A program made the translations under genes and the position numbers. From Candidatus Gastranaerophilales bacterium (GTDB lineage: Bacteria; Cyanobacteriota; Vampirovibrionia; Gastranaerophilales; Gastranaerophilaceae): a DNA stretch of 64,000 nt. The notes beneath the pieces were generated by a model that had not been told where the DNA came from, did not search any database, and worked only from the letters and a program-made list of their open reading frames with translations. Location of the stretch: assembly GCA_944326605.1 (NCBI GenBank), contig CALVEM010000007.1:1-64000 (forward strand). The letters are read 5' to 3'. Shown here piece by piece: positions 1-7,309 of this stretch; position 1 is the stretch's first letter, and each line of letters opens with the position of its first letter.

Positions 1-40
1 TGTTGGGGGGGGGGCAACTCAAAGCTTCTCTATAAAACAT
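1..40 (-). CDS. 5' end of a gene with a poly-C (poly-G on +) tract, cut by window edge
   Basis: On the minus strand an ATG at 40 follows an AGGAG ribosome binding site (complement of 48-52, spacing 7). It reads MFYREALSC and then enters ten C residues that encode prolines, after which the window ends. The layout (RBS, ATG, about nine codons, ten identical bases) matches the three other G10 loci in this window (7310, 23027, 58765), all of which lead into prepilin-like genes, so the same kind of product is likely. What follows the tract is outside the window, so the frame and product cannot be checked. Confidence 0.45.
   Translation of the reverse strand, partial: MFYREALSCPPPN
5..14. repeat. 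G10 homopolymer tract, locus 1
   Basis: Ten consecutive G on the + strand (C on the coding minus strand), inside the start of the gene above. In an AT-rich genome, runs of ten G are very unlikely by chance. Confidence 0.9.
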
Positions 41-101
41 ATTCCAACTCCTTTTTTATTTTATTATTTATGATTTTTTATATTTTGTCAAGGTAATATC
101 A

Positions 102-797
102 TCAAATATTCAGCTTATATCCGCCGCCGTAAATTGTTTCAATATATTTTTTACCGTTAGCTATTTTATCTATTTTGCTTCTCAAATGTCTTATATGCAC
201 CCTGATTGTTTCAATATCATCGTCAGGCGAATATCCCCAGACATCTTTTAGCAATTGCGCTGAGGATACCATATTCCCGTGATTTTGAAATAAAAGGTTA
301 AAAATATCAAATTCTATAGGTGTTAACTTCGCCTGTCTGTCACCGATTTTAACACTGTAAAGCTCCGGTAAAAGAGTTATTTCTCCTAAAGTTAGAAGGT
401 CTCTTGTAGATGCACTTTCAGGAATTTGTCTGGATCTTTTTAGCAGAGCCCTTACTCTAACCTGTAATTCTTCCATTTCAAAAGGTTTTACAAGATAATC
501 ATCAACTCCGATATTAAAGCCTTTTACCTTGTCATTTACCTGCGATAGAGCCGTGAGCATCAAAATAGGTATATCTTTTGTTTCATCATTTTTGCGTATT
601 CTTTGCGCAACCGTAAATCCGTCAGTATCAGGCATCATAACATCAAGGATAACCAGCGACGGCAATTCCTGTTTGCACAGTGCAAAGCCTTTTACCCCGT
701 CATAAGCCTGTATAACCTTATACCCGTTCAGTTCCAGATTAACTTTTATAAGTTCATTAATTGCAATGTCATCATCTATAACCAATATTTTGTTCAT
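102..797 (-). CDS. OmpR/PhoB-family response regulator
   Basis: A 231-residue two-component response regulator, acting in the cytoplasm as a phosphorylation-controlled transcription factor. The receiver domain (about 1-120) has the acidic pair near residues 8-10, phospho-acceptor Asp52 in LVILDVMMPD, Thr82 and Lys104 in LVKPFE. The C-terminal half is an OmpR-type winged helix (IRVHIRHLRSKID, then YIETIYGGGYKL at the very end). Length is normal for the family. No histidine kinase is adjacent inside the window; it could lie to the left, or the protein may be an orphan. The next gene downstream on the same strand is the poly-C-tract gene at 1-40, only about 60 bp away, so the two could be cotranscribed; whether this regulator controls it is unknown. 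Confidence 0.93.
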   Translation of the reverse strand: MNKILVIDDDIAINELIKVNLELNGYKVIQAYDGVKGFALCKQELPSLVILDVMMPDTDGFTVAQRIRKNDETKDIPILMLTALSQVNDKVKGFNIGVDDYLVKPFEMEELQVRVRALLKRSRQIPESASTRDLLTLGEITLLPELYSVKIGDRQAKLTPIEFDIFNLLFQNHGNMVSSAQLLKDVWGYSPDDDIETIRVHIRHLRSKIDKIANGKKYIETIYGGGYKLNI

Positions 798-1043
798 ATT
801 TAAATTCTATATATAAAAAATAAAAAATACAACCTGAATTTGTTAAAAAATATTAATAAAAATAACCCGTTTGAATGATACAATATTTCTGTATTTCGGG
901 CATATTATTTTGATAAGATTTGTAAAAAAAATTTTTTCAAGTGTAAATTTTACAAATTTTGAGATTTTTATTGTAATATGTTAATTGCGTAACGTAAATA
1001 GTAGTAGTTATAAGTATACATTTATAGATAGGAGGCACATGAA

Positions 1044-1499
1044 TTGGCAGTAATATCACCTTTTACAGCGTTTCAAGAAAACGGCAAAAAAGAAATCCAC
1101 TTAGGACAACATGTTTTAGCAGAATTTTTTGAATGTGATCCAAACACATTAAATAGTATTGATAAGGTCGAAAAGTATATGGTGGATGCCGCCCTTGAAT
1201 GTGGTGCTACTATTGTCCAGAAATGTTTCCATATGTTTAACCCTTATGGAGTTTCGGGTGTTGTTATTATCTCGGAAAGCCACCTTGCAATCCATACCTG
1301 GCCGGAACTCGGGTATGCAGCAGTTGATTTGTTTACCTGCGGCGACAAATGTGACCCGAAAATTTCTTATGAATTTTTGAAGAAAAAATTTAACTCTAAA
1401 AAAGCAACTTTCTCTGAATTAAAAAGAGGTATTATCGATGAAGAAACTCTGAGAGTTGCAGAAAAACCTTTTGAAATAATGCAGCAATTTGCTGATTAA
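1044..1499 (+). CDS. speD: S-adenosylmethionine decarboxylase proenzyme (TTG start)
   Basis: Makes decarboxylated SAM, the aminopropyl donor for spermidine synthesis. The bacterial SpeD/SpeH signature ESHLAIHTWPE is present; self-cleavage is expected between Glu78 and Ser79, turning the Ser into the pyruvoyl cofactor. Downstream FTCGD matches the conserved catalytic Cys region. The start is TTG at 1044, eight bases after AGGAGG (1030-1035). An ATG at 1039 lies in another frame and stops after four codons (MNWQ). The N terminus is somewhat longer than in many prokaryotic homologues. Followed by a strong terminator, so monocistronic. No spermidine synthase gene is seen nearby. Confidence 0.95.
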   Translation: MAVISPFTAFQENGKKEIHLGQHVLAEFFECDPNTLNSIDKVEKYMVDAALECGATIVQKCFHMFNPYGVSGVVIISESHLAIHTWPELGYAAVDLFTCGDKCDPKISYEFLKKKFNSKKATFSELKRGIIDEETLRVAEKPFEIMQQFAD

Positions 1500-1520
1500 G
1501 ACGATTAAAATATATAAAAA

Positions 1521-1551
1521 ACAGCAGAAGACAAATTCTGCTGTTTTTTTA
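1521..1551 (+). terminator. Rho-independent terminator after speD
   Basis: Nine-base perfect stem ACAGCAGAA / TTCTGCTGT with a six-base loop, followed by seven T. Confidence 0.93.
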
Positions 1552-1555
1552 TTTG

Positions 1556-2266
1556 TTAAAAGCTTGAAAAATATTTGGTATCTCCTAAAGCTTTATATGT
1601 ACAACCTGCTCCATTCATTTCGTTTGTTGATGTTTTGGAACAATATTCATCATTTTCACTGTAATAATCTGTACCTTCTGCACCCATAGGAATTAATCTC
1701 CCGTTTGTGTCAAGCTGAAACATAAATAAATCTTGTCCCAGGCGATTTGGCCCTTTGATATATCCGTTAACATCTATTGATATATATGTGCGTTCCCAGA
1801 CATTGTTTTCTAAAAATATCATGCTTCCGTCTGCTAAAATAAACTGTCTGTCATCAAAAAATGTTAAGTCTATAACTTTAGACCCGTTTAATGTTTTATA
1901 TAATGTGGAACTTTTATCGGCACTGTCACCCTGTACAAAAGGAACACATCCCTTTAGATTACTGTCGGAACTATAAGAATAACCGCAATCTGTAACGACT
2001 TTAAAGTATTTTATTATTTTATCACCAAGTTGCTGACCGGCTACAGATATGTCAGATTTTATCGGTTCTCCATTGTCGTTCTCATAACTTAACAATGCCT
2101 GACTTATAACGGAAGCTCCTTTTTTTAACCCTGCTTCAAGTGATTTTGACTGATTACGACTAATAATCACGGGTATTGTGAGTGCAGCAACAACACCGAT
2201 AATGCCAAGAGTAATTAATACCTCTGCCAGTGTAAAAGCTGAATGTGAATTAATTTTGAGTTTCAT
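1556..2266 (-). CDS. Prepilin-like (type IV pilin / type II secretion pseudopilin-like) protein
   Basis: About 236 residues. A short basic leader (MKLKINSHSA) is followed by FTLAEVLITLGIIGVVAALT, the class III prepilin signal and hydrophobic stem; the predicted prepilin peptidase cut is after Ala, with Phe as +1 and Glu at +5. The mature part contains ADGSMIF and a D-x-N-G-x-x-x-P-N-x-x-G-x-D block shared with the pilin-like proteins at 22315 and 58765. The start is ATG at 2266, ten bases after GGAGG; an upstream TTG in frame is less likely. Unlike its three relatives in the window it has no homopolymer in its leader, so it should be constitutively in frame. Its role could be a pilus, pseudopilus or competence surface fibre; the assembly genes are not here. 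Confidence 0.85.
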   Translation of the reverse strand: MKLKINSHSAFTLAEVLITLGIIGVVAALTIPVIISRNQSKSLEAGLKKGASVISQALLSYENDNGEPIKSDISVAGQQLGDKIIKYFKVVTDCGYSYSSDSNLKGCVPFVQGDSADKSSTLYKTLNGSKVIDLTFFDDRQFILADGSMIFLENNVWERTYISIDVNGYIKGPNRLGQDLFMFQLDTNGRLIPMGAEGTDYYSENDEYCSKTSTNEMNGAGCTYKALGDTKYFSSF

Positions 2267-2402
2267 TTTTATATTTGCCTCCAAATAACAAGTAGAACTT
2301 CTATATTATACAAGTAAAACTCATATTTTGCAACATTAACTAGATGTTTTACTTGATGTTAAATATTCAAATACTTTATAAAATAATTAAAAGAGGCAGC
2401 AA

Positions 2403-2723
2403 ATGAATTTGAAAAAGAATTTCGGAAAAAATTTACAGAAATATCGAAAATTCAGAGGTTTAACTCAGGAAAAGCTTGCAGAACTTGTAGGGGTTGATGT
2501 CACAAGTATAAGTTCTATTGAAACCGGTAAATATTTTCCGTCCGCCGATAATCTCTCTAAGCTGGCGGATGTATTGCAGGTGCAATTTTCTGACCTTTTT
2601 GATTTTGATTTTATGTGCCCCGAAGAAGAAGTCTTTGAAGATATTATAAAAATTATTGCATCTTTTAAAAATGATAAAAAACGTTTAAATACAATAAAAA
2701 TATTTGTAAAATCTTTGATCTGA
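2403..2723 (+). CDS. XRE-family helix-turn-helix regulator
   Basis: A 106-residue protein whose first 65 residues form a Cro/cI-type HTH: FGKNLQKYRKFRGLTQEKLA, then VDVTSISSIETGKYFPS and LADVLQV. The remaining 40 residues (FEDIIKIIASFKNDKKRL...) look like a short dimerisation tail. ATG at 2403 follows a GAGG-like site. It stands alone between an opposing pilin gene and an unknown gene; no operator was identified. Targets cannot be inferred from sequence. Confidence 0.88.
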   Translation: MNLKKNFGKNLQKYRKFRGLTQEKLAELVGVDVTSISSIETGKYFPSADNLSKLADVLQVQFSDLFDFDFMCPEEEVFEDIIKIIASFKNDKKRLNTIKIFVKSLI

Positions 2724-2810
2724 TTTATTTTAATTTATGTAAAAAATTTGACTTTAAACAATGACAATTGGGTTTGGTTTTTATATTATTGTTCATAACA
2801 GGGGGTAGAA

Positions 2811-3290
2811 ATGCCGGAAGATTTAATAGAAAAAAAATCAAATTTTGACTTAACTTCAAGAAGTGCATTTTCAAGAAATGACGAAGTGTTCACTTCTCGT
2901 TCTTATGCTGCGTTGTTAGCAAAAAATATTATACCGTATTCTCACAGAAAGCTCGCTGACAACTATATTATTATTAAAAAAGTATTTAAATTTCAGGCTG
3001 TTATGTCTAGGATTTCAAACACTGAAAAGAGACTTCTCGCAAAATACGATTTTAATACGCTTGAATACACAACAGTTAAACAAATGTATGAAGAATTAGC
3101 GCTTTTGCAAAAATGGTCAATGTCTGCCGATGAAAACTTGAAAAAAGATTCGGATGAAATTTTGGAAATAAGAACAAAGGAATTAAAATTTATTGTTGCA
3201 AACAGTTACGCAAATATTTCAAATGAAATTTACAAAGGTTATTTAGCACTTGAAAGTTATTTTGCGGAAATAAGCAAGTATAATGATTAA
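2811..3290 (+). CDS. Hypothetical protein, mostly helical
   Basis: 159 residues of no family I recognise. ATG at 2811 follows a GGGGG site at about 9 bases. The first 30 residues are polar and Ser/Arg-rich (LTSRSAFSRN), the rest is rich in Leu, Lys, Glu and aromatic residues and predicted largely helical (for example KFQAVMSRISNTEKRLLAKY). No signal peptide or membrane segment is obvious. It follows the XRE gene by about 90 bp on the same strand. Confidence 0.65.
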   Translation: MPEDLIEKKSNFDLTSRSAFSRNDEVFTSRSYAALLAKNIIPYSHRKLADNYIIIKKVFKFQAVMSRISNTEKRLLAKYDFNTLEYTTVKQMYEELALLQKWSMSADENLKKDSDEILEIRTKELKFIVANSYANISNEIYKGYLALESYFAEISKYND

Positions 3291-3308
3291 GTTACACTAA
3301 AACATTGA

Positions 3309-3336
3309 TTGACACATGTATGAATAAGTGTATAAT
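3309..3336 (+). promoter_or_regulatory. Consensus sigma70-type promoter, probably giving a leaderless mRNA
   Basis: TTGACA at 3309-3314, 16-base spacer, TATAAT at 3331-3336: both hexamers are perfect. The first ATG of the next gene is at 3343, seven bases after the -10 box, where transcription would be expected to start. No ribosome binding site fits between. Confidence 0.8.
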
Positions 3337-3342
3337 GTATCT

Positions 3343-3582
3343 ATGAAGTACCTGGAAGAATCAAATAAAAATTTGATAAGTCTGAGAACAAGCCTTATTG
3401 CTGTTGTAACGTTATTATCCGGTGGGTTGGTGGGGTTATCTCTGGCAGATAATTTTTCTTTAGCAAAACTGTTATGGATAATATTAGGAGCATATTTTGA
3501 TTTTTTATTTATATACAATATAATAAAAATAAATGAAATTATTGATAATAATATAGGAGTTATAAAAAATGAGTATAAATGA
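3343..3582 (+). CDS. Small two-helix membrane protein
   Basis: 79 residues starting MKYLEESNKN, with two hydrophobic stretches (about 14-33 and 42-62) separated by SLADNFSLAK, and a polar tail. The start at ATG 3343 is chosen because it coincides with the predicted transcription start of the perfect promoter just upstream; a GTG at 3328 lies upstream of or inside the -10 box and so cannot be on this transcript. Overlaps the next small gene by 14 bases. Function unknown; such pairs of tiny membrane proteins occur in many gut bacteria, but I cannot name a family. Confidence 0.6.
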   Translation: MKYLEESNKNLISLRTSLIAVVTLLSGGLVGLSLADNFSLAKLLWIILGAYFDFLFIYNIIKINEIIDNNIGVIKNEYK

Positions 3583-3697
3583 TATTGTCTCTATAAGTCT
3601 ATGTATTATATTTTTAATTATGGGAACCTATTTTAATTATAAATTTACTCAAATAGGTAAAGATAACGATTGGTCATCTGCGAAAAGCAAGAGATAG
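3569..3697 (+). CDS. 42-residue single-helix membrane protein
   Basis: ATG at 3569 with AGGAG at 3556-3560 (spacing 8), inside the end of the preceding gene, so translation is probably coupled. The product has one hydrophobic segment (IVSISLCIIFLIMGTYF) followed by a basic, polar tail ending SSAKSKR. It is likely the second member of a two-gene small membrane module. An open stretch continues in another frame to 3760 (ending FDTKQ), which could mean a frameshifted longer ancestor. Confidence 0.5.
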   Translation: MSINDIVSISLCIIFLIMGTYFNYKFTQIGKDNDWSSAKSKR

Positions 3698-3762
3698 ATA
3701 CATTTAAGTTAGAAGGGAAATCATACGAAGTAAAACATAAATTTGATACAAAACAATAAACA

Positions 3763-3794
3763 AAACAGGACGGATTTTTTAATCCGCCCTGTTT
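3763..3794 (-). terminator. Terminator of rpsP (probably bidirectional)
   Basis: Stem AAACAGG-CGGATT / AATCCG-CCTGTTT with one internal mismatch and a four-base loop; T-rich on the minus side after the stem. Confidence 0.8.
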
Positions 3795-3810
3795 AATATA
3801 AAAATTTAGT

Positions 3811-4206
3811 TTAAGCTTCTGTTGCAGCTTCTTCTGCAGGAGCTTCTTCGCCTGCTGCAGCGGCAGCTTTAGCTTCTTCTTCAGCCTTAGCTTTTGCTTC
3901 GGCTTCAGCCTGGGCTTTTGCCTGAGCCTTTTTAGAAAGTTTTACGGTTTCTTTTTTCTTGTAGTTTAAAGTACCGTCATCGTTGCAGTTTTTGATTAAA
4001 TAAGCAACAGTTTCAGTTGGTTGAGCACCTTTTTTAATCCATTCAAGAGCAGAAGCTTTGTCTAACTTCATAACTTTAGTTTTCGGATTGTAGTGACCTA
4101 ACTCTTGAACAGGTCTGCCTTCGCGTTTTGTTGTAGAATTAATAACAACTATTCTGTATGTAGGTTGTTTTTTAGCACCTAATCTTTTTAATCTGATTTT
4201 TAACAT
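3811..4206 (-). CDS. rpsP: 30S ribosomal protein S16
   Basis: Small-subunit ribosomal protein. Residues 1-85 are a standard S16 (MLKIRLKRLGAKKQPTYRI, GHYNPKTK, ALEWIKKGAQPTETV). After the core there is a 45-residue low-complexity tail rich in Ala, Lys and Glu (for example EAEAKAKAEEEAKAAAAAG), which makes the protein 131 residues against about 80-90 usually. The start follows AAGGGA by nine bases. Other genes often linked to rpsP (ffh, rimM, trmD, rplS) are absent here; the gene stands alone behind a GC-richer leader. Confidence 0.97.
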   Translation of the reverse strand: MLKIRLKRLGAKKQPTYRIVVINSTTKREGRPVQELGHYNPKTKVMKLDKASALEWIKKGAQPTETVAYLIKNCNDDGTLNYKKKETVKLSKKAQAKAQAEAEAKAKAEEEAKAAAAAGEEAPAEEAATEA

Positions 4207-4227
4207 TTTAAAATTTCCCTTATTTTT

Positions 4228-4320
4228 ATGTAACCATCGGGGATATCATCCAACGCAGCCGCCGCTTTAGCTGACATTCCCTTGAACAAGGCTAAGAGGA
4301 ATTGCCCTATTCCAATTTTA
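4228..4320 (-). promoter_or_regulatory. Possible structured leader of rpsP
   Basis: This stretch is clearly richer in GC than the flanks and contains several possible hairpins on the minus strand: GGCAATTCC pairing with GGAATGTC with one bulge, CCTTG/CAAGG around a TT loop, and CAGC/GCTG. It could be an autoregulatory or other 5' leader of rpsP. It is also open in frame with rpsP (about 40 codons), so a longer protein cannot be fully excluded, but the RBS supports the standard start. No known riboswitch was recognised. Confidence 0.3.
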
Positions 4321-4363
4321 TCAAATCACAAAAAAATTTACTAATCAAGACATGATTAAGAAA

Positions 4364-4501
4364 ACATAATAAATGTTATTTGAAGTCAATAAGTAAGTAG
4401 GTGAATAAGCGAATAAGTCTTTACGGCGCAAAAAGTGCCGTAATCTCTTAGTATCTTACTGTCTTATAACCTTAGAGCTCTCTTATAACATTTATCTTGT
4501 A
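4364..4501. repeat. MITE-like element, copy 1
   Basis: Bounded by inverted ATAAATGTTAT (4369-4379) and ATAACATTTAT (4485-4495). The left arm (GAAGTCAATAAGTAAGTAGG, TGAATAAGCGAATAAGTC) is nearly the same as the right arm of the repeat at 27345-27707, in inverted orientation. No open reading frame. With the rpsP leader it fills the 385 bp between rpsP and secA. Confidence 0.6.
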
Positions 4502-4538
4502 AAATATAAATATTTCCTTAAGGGATATTAATTTTTTC

Positions 4539-4566
4539 TTGTCCGTGTTAGTATTATAAATATAAT
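4539..4566 (+). promoter_or_regulatory. Promoter of secA
   Basis: TTGTCC at 4539-4544, 16-base spacer, perfect TATAAT at 4561-4566, about 25 bases before the ATG. Confidence 0.65.
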
Positions 4567-4591
4567 ACCAGACGGAGAGGAAAATTTTATA

Positions 4592-7228
4592 ATGATTAGC
4601 TTTTTATTAAAGTTGTTAGGCGATCCTAACGATAAAAAAATTAAAAATATAATGGGAATTATTGATCATATTAATGCTCTTGAACCGCAGTTTGAACAGA
4701 TGTCAGATGCAGAATTGAGGGCAAAAACTGACGAGTTTAAAGAAATTCTTGCAAAACGTCCGACATCGTCGGATTTTAAAACTGACAGAAAACTTGAAAA
4801 AGAAGCACTTGATAAAATCTTGCCGGAGGCTTTTGCAACAGTCAGAGAAGCGGGCAAGCGTGTTTTGAACATGCGTCATTTTGATGTTCAGCTTATCGGC
4901 GGATATTTTCTTCATAACGGTCATATTGCCGAGATGAGAACAGGTGAAGGTAAAACTCTTGTCGCTACCCTTCCTGCTTATTTGAATGCTTTGACCGGCA
5001 AAGGTGTTCACGTTATCACAGTAAACGATTACCTCGCAAAACGTGACAGCGAATGGATGGGCAAAATTTATAAATTCCTGGGGCTTACTGTCGGAGTAAT
5101 TTTATCAGGCGGACGTACTGCAGATGATTTTGCCGCTAAAAAAGCTGCTTATGACTGTGATATTACTTACGGTACAAATAACGAATTCGGTTTTGATTAT
5201 TTGCGTGACAATATGGCGGCAAGTCTTGATATGCTTGTTCAAAGACCTTACAACTACGCGATTATAGATGAAGTCGACAGTATTTTGATAGATGAAGCAA
5301 GAACTCCTTTAATCATAAGCGGACGTCTTGAAAAGTCTGCCGAAACTTATAAACTTATGGCTAAGGTTGCTCCACAGCTCGAAAAAGTTAAAGATTACGA
5401 GGTGGATGAAAAAAATAAAAATATCATCCTCACAGAAGACGGTATTGACAGGGCTCAGGAAATCATAGGTGTTAAAGATCTGTTCGATATTAATACACAG
5501 TACGCTCATCACCTTTTGCAAGCTCTGAAAGCAAAAGAGTTGTTTGTAAAAGATACGGATTATGTTGTTAAAAACGGTGAAGTAATGATTGTTGATGAAT
5601 TTACCGGTCGTCTAATGGAAGGCAGACGCTGGTCTGACGGACTTCATCAGGCAATAGAAGCTAAAGAAGGTGTGAAAATTCAGGATGAAACGCAGACGCT
5701 TGCAAGTATAACATTCCAGAATTTATTCAGACTTTATCCTAAACTTGCAGGTATGACGGGTACCGCAATGACTGAAGAAGCTGAATTCGGCAAAATTTAT
5801 AACCTTGAAGTTACGACAATTCCGACAAACAAACCTGATATCAGAATTAATTATCCTGATGTTATTTATAAAACAGAACGCGCGAAGTTTAATGCGGTTA
5901 TAGAAGATATTATAAAGATGCATAATGCAGGCAGACCTGTTCTCGTTGGTACAATTAGTATTGAAAAATCAGAATATGTTTCAGCACTCTTAAAACAGCG
6001 TAAAATTCCCCATCATGTTTTGAATGCCAAACATCATGAGAAAGAGGCTTATATTATTGCACAGGCAGGACGTGTTGGTGCTGTTACAATTGCAACAAAT
6101 ATGGCAGGCCGCGGAACGGATATTTTGTTAGGCGGCAACGCTGAATTCCTTGCAAAAGATATGCTTGACAGCAAAGGAATAACGCCGGATAACCCGAATT
6201 ATGAACAAGAAAAAAAGGCTGCTTTAAAACAGGCACGTGCTATAACAGAGGCTGAACATGCAAAAGTAGTTGCCGCAGGCGGACTTCACGTAATCGGTAC
6301 AGAACGCCACGAGTCTCGCCGTATTGATAACCAGTTAAGAGGACGTGCGGCACGTCAGGGTGACCCGGGTTCCACAAGATTTTTCCTTTCTATGGAAGAT
6401 AACTTGATGCGAATTTTCGGCGGCGAAAAAATGATGGCATTGATGGATATGCTCAACGTCGAAGAAAATATGGCGATTGAAAATACTCTTATAACAAAAC
6501 AAATTCAATCGGCGCAGAAAAAAGTTGAAACATATCACTTTGACATAAGAAAGTCTGTTCTTGAATATGATGATGTTATGAATATTCAGAGAGAAAAATT
6601 CTATGCCCAGCGCCGAAAAGTTCTTGCAGGAAAGAATTTGTCAGATGATATATATTATATGATTGAAAAAGAAATTGACAGGCTTTTGAGAAGCTATATT
6701 GCCCCTGATTTACATCCTGAGGAATATGTTTATGAAGATTTACAGACATTGATTAAAGAACTTCATTCCATAATTCCGCAATTGTCTGGCGTTCAAGTTT
6801 CGGATATTCAGAATTTAAGATTTGAACCTATTTATGATAAATTAAAAACACTTGCCATAAATGCTTACAGACAGCATGAGGAAGAAATTATTCATTTTTA
6901 TAATCAGGTTGTATCACAATATGATCCTGATGCAGAACCTCAAGAACCGTTCAGTGAGAGTAATGTTGTAAGAAATCTTGAGAAAGATATTCTGCTTCGT
7001 GTAGTTGATAACAAATGGATAGATCATCTTCATAATATTGATATGCTTCGTGACGGTATCGGGCTTCGTGCTTACGGTCAAAAAGATCCCTTGATTGAAT
7101 ACAAGCGCGAGGCTTATGATATGTTTAACAAAATGATGTACGAAATTCAGGGAGATACTGTAAAACACCTGTTTAGAACAAAATTTGGCATACAGGTTAT
7201 CGGTCCTGACAATGAAGATGTTGCGTAA
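4592..7228 (+). CDS. secA: Preprotein translocase ATPase SecA
   Basis: Motor ATPase that drives unfolded preproteins through SecYEG at the inner membrane. 878 residues. Walker A is MRTGEGKT (about 113-120), Walker B is [15 protein letters not shown] (about 225-240); [30 protein letters not shown] and [13 protein letters not shown] are all typical. The C-terminal Cys-rich zinc/SecB-binding tail is missing: the protein ends PDNEDVA right after the helical wing region, as in some other lineages. Strong RBS (GGAGAGG) and its own promoter; ends before a terminator hairpin. Confidence 0.98.
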   Translation: MISFLLKLLGDPNDKKIKNIMGIIDHINALEPQFEQMSDAELRAKTDEFKEILAKRPTSSDFKTDRKLEKEALDKILPEAFATVREAGKRVLNMRHFDVQLIGGYFLHNGHIAEMRTGEGKTLVATLPAYLNALTGKGVHVITVNDYLAKRDSEWMGKIYKFLGLTVGVILSGGRTADDFAAKKAAYDCDITYGTNNEFGFDYLRDNMAASLDMLVQRPYNYAIIDEVDSILIDEARTPLIISGRLEKSAETYKLMAKVAPQLEKVKDYEVDEKNKNIILTEDGIDRAQEIIGVKDLFDINTQYAHHLLQALKAKELFVKDTDYVVKNGEVMIVDEFTGRLMEGRRWSDGLHQAIEAKEGVKIQDETQTLASITFQNLFRLYPKLAGMTGTAMTEEAEFGKIYNLEVTTIPTNKPDIRINYPDVIYKTERAKFNAVIEDIIKMHNAGRPVLVGTISIEKSEYVSALLKQRKIPHHVLNAKHHEKEAYIIAQAGRVGAVTIATNMAGRGTDILLGGNAEFLAKDMLDSKGITPDNPNYEQEKKAALKQARAITEAEHAKVVAAGGLHVIGTERHESRRIDNQLRGRAARQGDPGSTRFFLSMEDNLMRIFGGEKMMALMDMLNVEENMAIENTLITKQIQSAQKKVETYHFDIRKSVLEYDDVMNIQREKFYAQRRKVLAGKNLSDDIYYMIEKEIDRLLRSYIAPDLHPEEYVYEDLQTLIKELHSIIPQLSGVQVSDIQNLRFEPIYDKLKTLAINAYRQHEEEIIHFYNQVVSQYDPDAEPQEPFSESNVVRNLEKDILLRVVDNKWIDHLHNIDMLRDGIGLRAYGQKDPLIEYKREAYDMFNKMMYEIQGDTVKHLFRTKFGIQVIGPDNEDVA

Positions 7229-7254
7229 AATTTAATTAAACTTGAAAATTTTTC

Positions 7255-7290
7255 AAATACAGGTTATAATTATAATAACCTGTATTTTTA
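7255..7290 (+). terminator. Terminator of secA, upstream of the G-tract gene
   Basis: AAATACAGGTTAT pairs with ATAACCTGTATTT (loop of seven), followed by T-rich sequence. It sits only 20 bases before the ATG at 7310, so it separates secA from the next gene or attenuates it. Confidence 0.75.
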
Positions 7291-7309
7291 ATTAAGAAAG
7301 GGCGTAATT

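Noticed and set aside
3698-3760. Additional small gene ending FDTKQ
   Set aside because: No start codon or RBS; at most a frameshifted tail of the 42-residue protein.
4340-4500. CRISPR array
   Set aside because: The AATAAG-type repeats are short, irregular and lack spacers of constant length; they belong to a MITE-like repeat. No cas genes are in the window.
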